Source: Cylicocyclus nassatus (taxonomy: Eukaryota; Nematoda; Chromadorea; Rhabditida; Strongylidae). From it: a DNA stretch of 64,000 nt. The position numbers were made by a program, and so were the translations under genes. The notes below the pieces were generated by a model. It saw only the letters and a program-made list of their open reading frames with translations. It was not told the DNA's origin and did not search any database. The stretch is from assembly GCA_958299035.1 (NCBI GenBank), contig CATQJL010000223.1, forward strand, positions 71,035,006-71,099,005. Reading direction: 5' to 3'. Every line of letters begins with the position of its first letter. The first letter of the stretch is position 1. This document shows positions 48,037 through 58,480 of the stretch, in pieces.

Positions 48037-51000
48037 CTAGATGCTTTGGAGCAAAGAACTCTTGTAATGCATTCCTTTAGCTGCCATGCCAATATTTCTC
48101 ATGTATGCACTTCGTATGGGCTTATTTAGTGCCAGTAAGACTGGTGCATTGCTTGCACAGAGTACGTCATTGACTACAAACCATAGGGTACGGTACATCC
48201 AAGCATCTTCTGGGCGTGCCATTGCTGCGAAGACAGAAAAAATCTGGAAATGAGAATATTTGGTATTTCTCTTCTTGGTTTGTGACTCGTACAAATCACA
48301 AGTTATCGGGAGATATCAATTAGAAGAAATTTTTTCTCGGTATGAAAGAAATTTGAAAGAGAAACTTACCCCCAAAGTCAGGTAAGATATGAAGATTATG
48401 AAAGCAGACGATGCCAAGCGCATTACCAACTCTCCTGGTTTCCTCACTACCACATGAGTTTGAACCCTATACAAGATAAGTCAGAATATAATGACAGATT
48501 TAACTTGAGTGAGCTTACCTAATGAAGATGGCCATATAGAGTGCAGAGACTATCGTGTTTATAACTACACCATCAAGAATGGCTTGTCCAACGAAATAGA
48601 TCTAAATTATTATCCAGGCTAACCATTTGAATGAGCCAACGTGTGATCACAAGCAAACTTTTTGCTTGAAAAGTTGCGCAGAATATTAGGTTGTACCGAA
48701 AGTTCGCACCATTTTCAAAAATTCATAACTCTTTAAATTCTCAACGAATTTGTATGGCCGAATTTTTGCTTTGGAGAGGAGCTCATGCTCTTTGCAACAC
48801 TACCTGACTGCTCAATAATGTTTACAAATGAAGAAGATAGAAGCTAAAAACCAAAATCAGTCAAAATTTGAATTTTTCGTGTAGGGTCATAAAAAATCGG
48901 AAACTTGCAACAAAAATCGGAGCAGTAAATATTGTAGGTTTTTTTTACCAGCTCTTTCTAACAGTGCAAAGTTTGCGCCGATTGAGCGCCTCTATGAAAA
49001 GTTACGATTTTCCTGAAAAATGCCAAAATATTAGGTTCCGAAAATTCTTGGCACGATTTTCAAAAATTCATAACTCTTTAAATTCTTCACGAATTTCTAC
49101 GTTCAAAATTTTACATGAGCTCATGCTCTTTGCATCTATACCTGAATTTTTCGTTAACATATATTAGGTTGAACCGAAAGTTCGTTCGCACCATTTTCAA
49201 AAAATCATAATTTCTTTCCTTCACGACGATTTTGCGCAATTTAAGTTTTATTAGAAAGCGTAAAGCATGTAGTTACCAAGTGCCCTGGCGACTTTCCATC
49301 CAGCATGTTCAGATTGCAGAGATAAAAATGAAAGAACGAAAACATCCGAAATTCGGAATTTTTGAGAAACAATTCCAAAAATCTAGAAAGTGCGCGATAA
49401 AACCCAGAAAAGCCATTATCCTAATTTTTCTTACATTTGATTACTAACTGTGTTAAGTTTGTGCTGATCGAGCTCTTCTTTCAAAACTTATGATTTTTTG
49501 AAAAAAAATTCCGAAAAATCACTTTTCTAAGAATTCCTAAGAAATTGATTTTTCGGCATTTTTTTTTCAAAAAATCATAACTTTTGAAAGAAGAGCTCGA
49601 TCAGCACAAACTTAACATAGTTAGTAATCAAATATAACAAAAATTAGGATAATGGCTTTTCTGGATTTTATCGCGCACTTTCTAGATTTTTGGAATTGTT
49701 TCTCAAAAATTCCGAATTTCGGATGTTTTCGTTCTTTCATTTTTATCTCTGCAATCTAAACATGCTGGATGGAAAGTCGCCAGGGCACTTGGTAACTACA
49801 TGCTTTACGCTTTCCAATAAAACTTAAATTGCGCAAAAACATCGTGAAAGACAGAAGTTATGATTTTTTAAAAATGTTGCGAACGAACTTTCGGTTCAAC
49901 CTAATACAAATGAAGGAGATAGAAGCTCAAAACCGAAATCATTCAAAACTTGAATTTTTCGTGTAGGGTCATAAAAAATCGAAAACTTGCAACAAAAATG
50001 GGAGCAGTCAGTATTGTAGGTTCTTTCACCAGCTCTTTCCAACAGTGCAAAGTTTGCGCCGATTGAGCGTCTATACGAAAAGTTATGATTTCCCTGAAAA
50101 ATGCCAAAATAAATCAAATTCGCCCTTTTGTATTGCTTGATCGAAAATCGTAACCTTTCACAGAGACGCTCAATCAGTGCAAACTTTGCACTGTTAGAAA
50201 GAGCTGGTGAAAGAACCTACAATACCGATTGCTCCGATTTTTGTTGCAACTTTCCGAATCTTATGACCCTACACGAAAAATTCAAATTTTGACTGATTTT
50301 GGTTTTTAGCTTCTATCCTCTTCATTTGTAAACATTATTGAGCAGTCAGGTAGTGCTACAAAGAGCATGAGCTCCTCTCCTAAGCAAAATTTTGATCATA
50401 CAAATTCGTTGAGAATTTAAAGAGCTATGAATTTTTGAAAATGGTGCGAACGAACTTTCGGTACAACCTAATATATGGTGTAATATTTTCACTATTTAAG
50501 CGGCTATGAATGCAAAAGTCAAAAGTCATCGGATGAAGCTTATTTTCGATGGTAGTGAATCTCTACGACAGTTTGTAAGGATGCTTGGTCTCCACACATA
50601 AGTGTAGGGACTTTGCCTATGCTTGTTTTCTAAATGGAAGATTTCAAGATTCAAGTTCTAACGCAGCACGTTGGAAGATTGGCATCTAAAGTATGTGTCA
50701 TTGTGAGACTCATTTGCCGAATTGCAGCAGAATTGACTAGTAATCTCCTCATAAGTGTATGAACGTAAGTCTTTGCTATGCCTGTAAATGTGTGATTGGG
50801 ATTTTTGAATAGTGACTAGATTGCTTGGAGGCCATGTAACATAATCCCGATTTTCTAAGAGAGGAGCAAAACCACACTGATTGGAAATCGTTTTGTTGCA
50901 AGTTTTATGTTCGTATTTTGTCAGAACCTGTGCTCATGTCAGTTCGTAGCTGTGTATCAAGAAATCTGCCTTCTTCTTTCATGAATAATCACTCGGAAAT

Positions 51001-54000
51001 GTATGCCATGCAGATTCACACCGAACTTCCTCCTATTTCAACATAAGACAGGGGCACTTTTGCATGAAAATCGCGGGCTAGAGACTTCCGTCTCTGATAA
51101 TCTTATCTTTTCTATTGACTACGCAGTAATCGTTCCATCAAAGGTCATCAAAGGTAGAAAGCGGTTTTCTAAATGGCATCGAGTGCTCGTCCTCAGCAAG
51201 GTGATTTTATGCCACAAAATTCTATCACTAAAATTGTCGCTGTATTCTCTGAATAGGTGGAAGATGAAAATCTCTTACAAATTCAATTCTCCCTGTAATT
51301 TCAAATCGGCGAAAACGAGAAATAAAAGCCTTTACCAGAATAAGATAACAATTTTTCACTGATTTGGCCCAATTTTCACCAAAAATATCAATCTGTGTTC
51401 AATGCGTAGTTGTCGCGTCAGCTGATAAGGTCTTTTTGCCTACTTGGAATGCATTGAAAGTGAGCGCTGACATCACCAGAGTACAAAAATCATTTTAAAG
51501 GAAGAGAATTCGCGCAATCAAGCTCTTTCCATTGATTAGGTAAAACTCTGTGTTAATTACAGAAACTCACCCTATGAAATACTCTATCTTTTGCTGTAAA
51601 GGTGACGGAGCCGGTGGAACGAGTGATGACGAAAGAGAATTTGGTGAAGAGCAAAGGTATGGTAAAAATCAGTGGAATAGTCCACTGAATGACCATCAAA
51701 ATAGTGACGATCTGGATTTGACAATAAATCAATACAATCAGCAAAAAATAAAACTAAATCGAAAATTATTTCATTACCTTTGGACGCCACCATCTTTGTT
51801 TGTGACGCATTGGGTAATAAACAGCCGTAAATCTAGAAATTTGGTTTTCATCCCACCTTTACTCCTAATCAAATAACAACAAATCTCACCTGTTTACAGC
51901 TATAAATATGATTCCAATAGCTTGTGAATGCCCAAGGTAATTCACACCAGCAACAGGTATAACCGACCAATTATTTTCATAGAAGCTCTCAGGAAACACT
52001 CCAAATATGGGGAATTTGAAGAATATTGTTGCGAATACGGTCATCATAATGTCAGCTACTGATAGATGAATGCAGAGTCGAAAAAAGGATGACCGGAATG
52101 GTGTCTGAGGTTTCTTGCTGAAATACAGAGAGTGAGTAACAAGCCATCCCAATTTTCTTCTGCTGAGCGTAATATTTTGCATGCCATTTATTATCTTTTT
52201 TATGACTATAATCCGTACCAATTTTATTGAGTAGCTTGTGGAAATTTATCGAAGCTTGCGGCTTACAGTTTTCGGCCTGGATTGGTTTTCGCTATATTTT
52301 GAACTATAATATTTTAGATTTTGCAGTCAAGCAACAAGCAAAACATCAAAACTTCTCTCGTTTTTTTTTTGATACTCAACATTTTGGAAATTCTCACAAA
52401 CAACGACTTGAACTTCTAACTATGACAAGATAAATTGCGCTGCGATTCCAAAATTTCTATCTCAATGCATTTGAAGCTTTACTTACCCTATTGACAAACT
52501 ATTTTCAAGGCACTGTTGAGCTTTTTCCGGTTTTGAATGTCTTTTAAAAATTATCGGTTACTGCCTGTGAGAAAAAAATTTGATTTTGCGGATGGATGGG
52601 CAAAAGGTACAGAATGAAATCAAAGAGATCAGATGAAAGAGATTCAATCGCAATTTTGGTTTAATTGCGCGTTAATTTTTCTCATATATATCATTGTTCT
52701 GAAATTAGCGAAGTATGAGCAAGGAAACGAAATGCATTGATAGATCTGGCACTTTGCCAAAGGCGTATAGGAACAGCAGTTCAGATAATCAAGGCTTATT
52801 GGAAGCAGGAGTCTAGATAATTACCACTTTGCGTTTCATCGTCCTAAGTTTTTGATTATACGTTTCATTATGTACATTTTATTTCTATTACATACCCTCG
52901 CACATTTCTACAATACCGCTCACATTTTTTGAAAAAAAGACGCGAATGTATGGACATGTGTGGACATGTACGGACATGTCCATACATGTACGGACATGTC
53001 CATACATGTACGGACATGTCCGTACATGTCCGTACATGTCCATACATGTATGGACATGTCCATACATCAGCGTTGCGTGGCCATATCTCGCTTCAGAGTG
53101 GACGAATTCTGAATCCAAAGCCACCATCCGATTCAGCTCGGCGCGGAGAATCTTCTGATATATTGGAAGTGGAGGTACGATGTCTACTATATTCCGTTTC
53201 CAGATTTTTCATTGTTCTGCGGAGGTCCTTTTGCGAATACATGAAGCAACGCCTACCCAACATAGAAGACTTTGCTAAGTACTATTCCATAATAGTGTTC
53301 TTCTAGATTACTGTCCGCTACAAAATAGGCTCAGACTCCTTTCCAAAGGAGATAGAAGCGTTGGTGAACTTTGGAAAAATCACGCGTTTTTATATTCTAC
53401 TCGCCATAACTTCCTTCGGAATAAGTATATTTTGAATACGAAAACAGCGCCTTGCTCAGCCCATCAATGCGAATCTTCTATATACAGTATGTCCTTAATA
53501 TTTCGATTTCAGTATTCTTGAATCTTTCTAAGGACGTCTTTTCGCGAAGGTGTAAAGCAGCGAGCATTGCCTCGAGTAAAATCCAGCGAGGACCTTTCGA
53601 CAGTACTTTTCCTGAAGATTATAAAATGCCAAATAGTAGCCGCAGATTTCTTTTTAAAGGAAATAGAACGGCTAATGAATTGTGGAAAAATCTTGTCGTC
53701 CCAAGTTCTACTCTCCATAGCCCTAGAATACGAAGCTATCTCGCTAAACGGATGTGAGTTTCGAAATCAGCAGGCCGGACAACCTCCATGAGCAAGTTTC
53801 CGACATGTTCGGGTTATTTCATTTTTTCTCGTTTTAGGCTCCGGAAGCTTGCCGATGGATTTTGGTCAAAATGTTGATGCTCTTGAATTGTGAGGAAACT
53901 TCGCTTATAGAGGTTTTCGAATACGCTCTTTACGAAAATCGTGGTCTTTGAGGATTACAGGGTCTTTTTGGAGAGATACGGTGAGGTGATTGTAACTGCG

Positions 54001-56748
54001 TCACGAAAGTGCGTAACTTTGCCCGCTTTTTTCGCGTATCTGTCAGAAACCTTGCCTGCTTGCTTTTCTCAGTCAAAGTTACTAGGAATTGTGCTATCGA
54101 ATGGTGCATGACTCAGGCTCCAGGAAATTCGCCGAGTTACGAGCCTACAAAAACACGTTCTCATGAATTTTGCCCAAAATGTAAAGATCGCATATCGTCG
54201 AAATTTCTCCGTGAGTGCTTGTAGACGCTCGTTGCAGATATTATGTTCGCTTCGTCGAACGACTTCCACTGTACTGAATATGGTGCTTGCGTCTGCTTCA
54301 GTTGCTCAATTGAATATCAAAGCTATTTCGTGGCTAGAGCGCAAAGCACCAAATCTAACACAATAAGATTTATTAGAAGATTCCAGATACTTTACAGTCT
54401 CAGAGCACGAATGTTTTTGAACGCAGAATCAACACACTTGATCTTTTACGTTTGAGGCATTCGGAGAATGAGTAATGAATAGCACCAATCCGTCATCTGT
54501 ATTGCTATAACTATGTGCGATTACATTGTCCGACCACAAAATGCATACCAAATACAACCATCAATTTGTGTTTTTTTTAATATTATTTTCTTTCAAATGT
54601 CTTACTAACCCATATCTTGCTATTACGTTAATTCAGGTCTGATCAATTTACTTCTCTTCCCAATCATTACAGCTTGTTGACTTGCTCTTAAATGAATTAC
54701 AAAAAGTGAAACTATTTGATATTCTTTCGGAGTCATTAGACTGTCCCTGGAATCATTTGGGCAGGGTTGATTGGTATTACTGCACCAACCGAGCCCCGCT
54801 TTGCTTCATTATTGCAGGAGCATCTTCTGCTGGCAAATGAGTTGGCATGATTGCCATCTCCATAGATTACAATAACCTAACTTGATCACGCTCACGTATG
54901 AGTTATCCATCATTACAACCCTTATTGAAATTCATTTGGAGTCACTGGCTCACACTGGTTTACTGGTTTGGTGGGGTCGGATAATATACCCACCATCAAA
55001 CCTTGTTTGCTTGTTAAAATCAAAATATTTTGCTGGCAAAAGGGGGCATGGGTACATCTCCATGAATTGCATCATTTAATTCCGATAGTTATAATCATAG
55101 AGCAGTCAAATACAAGCTTTCATCGCATTTTTATCAAGATTAGACCTAAGTGATGCACTATCGTTGCGGTTAGAGTATAAATGACTGCTTTCTATTCTAT
55201 TGTATGGAACGCCAAGAGGGTATAGAATATATAAATAAATAAATAAATAAAAATGTGAAAGGATTTGATCAGCGCGTTGTACAAGCGCTCATGGAGGAAT
55301 TTCGACGAGATATGCGATCTTTACATTTTGGGCAAAATTCATGAGAACGTGTTTTCGTAGGCTCGTAACTCTGCGAATTTCACAGACTGGAGCCTGAGTA
55401 ATGCACCATTCGATAGCAAAATTCCTATTAACTTTGAGTGAGAAAAGCAAGCAAGCAAGGTTTCTGACAGATACGCGAGAAAAGCGGGCAAAATTACGCA
55501 CTTTCGTGACGCAGTTACAATCACCTCATCGTATCTCTCCAAAAAGACCCTGTAATCCTCAAAGACCACGATTTTCGTAAAGAGCGTATTCGAAAACCTC
55601 TATAAGCGAAGTTTCCTTACAATTCAAGAGCATCAACATTTTGACCAAAATCCATCGGCAATCTTCCGGAGCCTAAAACGAGAAAAAATGAAATAACCCG
55701 AACATGTCGGAAAACTTGCTCATGAAGGTTATCCGGCCTGCTGATTTCGAAATTCACATCTGTTTGGCGAGATAGCTTCGTATTCTAGGGCTATGGAGAG
55801 TAGAACTTGGGACGACAAGATTTTTCCACAATTCATTAGCCGTTCTATTTCCTTTAAAAAGAAATCTGCGGCTACTATTTGGCATATTATAATTTACAGG
55901 AAAAGTACTGTCGAAAGGTCCTTGCTGGATTTTACTCGAGGCAATGCTCGCTGCTTTACACCTTCGCGAAAAGACGTCCTCAGAAAGATTCAAGAATACT
56001 GAAATCGAAATATTAAGGACATGCTGTATATAGGAAGATTCGCCTTGATGAGCTGAGCAAGGCGCTGTTTTCGTATTCAAAATATACTTATTCCGAAGGA
56101 AGTTATGGCGAGTAGAATTTGAAAACGCGTGATTTTTCCAAAGTTCACCAACGCTTCTATCTCCTTTGGAAAGAAGTCTGAGCCTATTTTGTAGCGGACA
56201 GTAATCTGGAAGAACACTATTATCGAATAGTACTTAGCAAAGTCTTCTATGTTGGGTAGGCGTTGCTTCATGTAATCGCAAAAGGACCTCCGCAGAACAA
56301 TTTGAAAAATCTGGAAACGGAATATAGTAGACATCGTACCCCCACTTCCAATATATCAGAAGATTCTCCGCGCCGAGCTGAATCGGATGGTGGCTTTGGA
56401 TTCAGAATTCGTCCACTCTGAAGCGAGATATGGCCACGCGACGCTGATGTATGGACATGTCCATACATGTATGGACATGTACGGACATGTACGGACATGT
56501 CCGTACATGTATGGACATGTCCGTACATGTCCATACATGTCCATACATTCGCGTCTTTTTTTCAAAAAATGTGAGCGGTATTGTAGTGTAAATGCACCCT
56601 ATAAAATATACCAATCGTTGACAAACCTTTCATTCATGATGACATAAACAAACAAAATATTGACAGGCAAACAGAATAACGACAGAAGGGTGGATATAAG
56701 CTCGACTACGAGTGCCACTGTAACCATTGCTGAAAAAAGAAAACTCAT
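48037..56748 (-). CDS. Nematode serpentine chemoreceptor, Srg-superfamily-like
   Basis: Seven minus-strand exons (56748-56627, 52117-51890, 51832-51778, 51711-51571, 48601-48519, 48466-48370, 48243-48037) join with matching phases into 310 residues. Seven hydrophobic segments are visible: TM1 at about 6-37, TM2 LSVADIMMTVFATIFF, TM3 with GHSQAIGIIFIAVNR ending in the NR pair and FTAVYYP (a DRY-like position), TM4 IVTILMVIQWTIPLIF, TM5 ILDGVVINTIVSALYM, TM6 LASSAFIIFISYLTLG, and TM7 FVVNDVLCASNAPVLLALN followed by KPIRSAYM. The pattern suits the Srv/Srg group of chemosensory GPCRs; the exact class needs a profile search. No stop or frameshift was found. Introns 1 (4.5 kb) and 4 (3.0 kb) are inflated by mobile elements, the others are about 50-130 bp. 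Confidence 0.85.
48686..50471. mobile_element. Fold-back mariner-like element, outer
   Basis: Lies in receptor intron 4. Ends TTAGGTTGTACCGAAAGTTCG and complement are flanked by TA (48684-48685 and 50472-50473). The arms carry repeated blocks such as AATTTTTCGTGTAGGGTCATA in direct and inverted copies. No transposase. A related element (49164-49904) sits inside it. Confidence 0.8.
49164..49904. mobile_element. Fold-back mariner-like element, inner
   Basis: Ends TTAGGTTGAACCGAAAGTTC and complement, with TA at 49162-49163 and 49905-49906. It is almost a perfect palindrome, with its centre near 49535: GAGCTCTTCTTTCAAAA on one side, its complement on the other. No coding capacity. Confidence 0.85.
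52946..53067. repeat. 10-bp phased ACATGT array, left
   Basis: About twelve consecutive 10-bp units, each with an ACATGT palindrome and variable flanking pairs (GG..CC, AT..AT, GT..AC). Several units read GGACATGTCC. Confidence 0.95.
54237..55253 (+). mobile_element. LINE 3' end in the fold-back loop
   Basis: The frame near 54420-54475 encodes FKRRINTLDLLRLRHSENE, the C-terminus of the same LINE family as 3442-4233 (ending SENE). It is followed by about 780 bp of 3' untranslated sequence and a TAAA tail (about 55228-55253) that abuts the right arm of the fold-back element. Confidence 0.75.
56447..56548. repeat. 10-bp phased ACATGT array, right
   Basis: Inverted partner of the left array with about ten units, so the two arms differ by about two units although the remaining arm sequence is nearly identical. 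Confidence 0.95.
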
Positions 56749-57907
56749 AGTTCTTAGACGAAGATCAAAGGAGGGATGGCGAGTACTCCTTGCAAATTTT
56801 GAATACATATGATCGGAAGGTGCGCCATAAATGATGGAATCAATCGATTATTGATTTCTGCGTCACAAGCAAGCACAAGAGTTAAGCCCAGAAAACCTTT
56901 TGGCCAGCATAACTAGAAGAATTTCTTCCCATAAAATTTGTGAGATATGTGATGGGAAGAACAGTGACGCAGATATGATGAATTAATTGTAAACAGATAA
57001 ATGAGAGATAGTCGGATCGGCTTAGTTGAAGTGTTGGTGGAAGGTGTTTATTTGATCTTCCTCTAGAAATGGTCAGAGATTACGAAACGGAATGTGACGA
57101 GCCGTGTTATAATAGAAAAAATACCGGAATTTCAATCTGCTCATAGTTTTTTTGTGATTTGTAATTGTATTTCAGCACGCCTAAACTTTCAAGAATTAGA
57201 AAAAAATTTTTAAAAATAAAAAAAAAGAAATAAAGAAAATAAATTTTGTCTAAGGGATTCTGTAGCATTGTTATGGTATTGATATGGCAAAATGTTGGAC
57301 TTCTAGATTGATAAATTTCAAAAATACTTTACTAGCACTTCACCAGATTTGTTTACCATTTTTAAGAAGAAATTGTTATGACCGCTGCTATGCATAAGAT
57401 TTCGTGCAAATTGACGAAGCATCGAAAATTTCTACATATTCGAAAGATGGTTTGATTACAATGAAGCGGGTTATAGCTCAAACTTATATACAGCGAACAT
57501 ATATACAATCATAAATGCAACTTCCACCAATTTTACTTTGCTCTTTTCTCCTCTAAGCGCGGATGGGTTCAGACAAGGAAGTGATCACCTCTTGTTAGTT
57601 TATTTCATCAAGTGATTCTATTGGTCGTCAAAAAACAGTCGTAAGTGCTGCGTGGTGTGTGCAACCTTACTGCAACCGGGCTGTTACCAGTTAAACGATG
57701 TGCAAAAAAATTACATTGTCTAATTCCATATACTTCGTTTACTTCACTTGTTTCATAGCACGTGCCTACCAGTCATATTGGTATTGTCGGATTACAACGT
57801 AGAAGGCGAACACGTGATGAGACGAGTGAGTGAGAACAAACAAAAGGATATACCCAAGAGTGATAAAAATAAATATCAGACATAGTTTAAAATTTTGACA
57901 GAATATA
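56749..57907. promoter_or_regulatory. Upstream region of the chemoreceptor gene
   Basis: No coding sequence is supported. The receptor promoter (minus strand) should lie here. No specific motif was identified. Confidence 0.35.
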
Positions 57908-58480
57908 TCAGGTTGGCACATATGTAATGCAACTTTTATGACTGTTGTATTGGAATGTTGAAACTCCGTCTAAGGGGGCTGTTCGAGATGCTCATTACAA
58001 AAGTGATACCCATTCCGTATAAAAGCGTCTCCTTCGTAAGGTTGAAGAATGACTACATTTTAGCAACAAATGGATGTGGTGTTCCTGTTCAGCATGTCGA
58101 AAGAAAAAAACCCACTGTTAACATAAGGTAACATAACATAACATATTCAGGTTGATTACGGCTTCATTTTTGCTTGACAACCGCCAAACCTCGATTTTCA
58201 ACAGTTTTTGGAAAAAGCTTGGATTTTTTTCTTCTATTTCAACAAAAATCAAGGCGATCAGGGCAATCACATAGCTTACATCATGATTTATGTATCTAAT
58301 ATAGAAAATGTGAGATGCATTCAAAAATGATCAGCGGGGGACCGAGCGGGTCCCGAAGGGAGCGCGCCTGCAACTAGCACCTTTGAGATTACTGGTTTAC
58401 TAGTATATGCCAAAAAGGAGAGCGCTACATTAGAAGGAGGAAAGTACAGTAGAAGTTGCAAAACTTATGTGCCAACCTAA
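57908..58480. mobile_element. Mariner-like relic, about 573 bp
   Basis: The right end, read inward, is TTAGGTTGGCACATAAGTTT; the left end is TCAGGTTGGCACATATG. Both are flanked by TA. The TIR type is typical of mariner. No transposase motif remains, so it is internally deleted. Confidence 0.75.

Larger units (their letters stand above)
52911..56583. mobile_element. Giant fold-back element in receptor intron 1
   Basis: Two arms of about 1.33 kb (52911 to about 54236 and about 55260 to 56583) are near-identical inverted copies. The ends CAATACCGCTCACATTTTTT are identical for over 40 bp and flanked by TA (52909-52910 and 56584-56585). Each arm begins with a 10-bp-phased array (52946-53067 and 56447-56548) and contains diverged subrepeats about 310 bp apart. 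The loop holds a LINE 3' end. It lies 43 bp downstream of the exon 1 donor. No transposase was recognised; TA suggests Tc1/mariner-type mobilisation. Confidence 0.9.

Noticed and set aside
51003..51362. 119-codon plus-strand frame inside receptor intron 4
   Set aside because: Composition typical of AT-rich non-coding DNA and no recognisable motif; antisense to a well-supported gene.
52946..53067. Short regular repeats resembling a CRISPR array
   Set aside because: The unit is a 10-bp palindrome without spacers in a eukaryotic intron; it is a tandem repeat.
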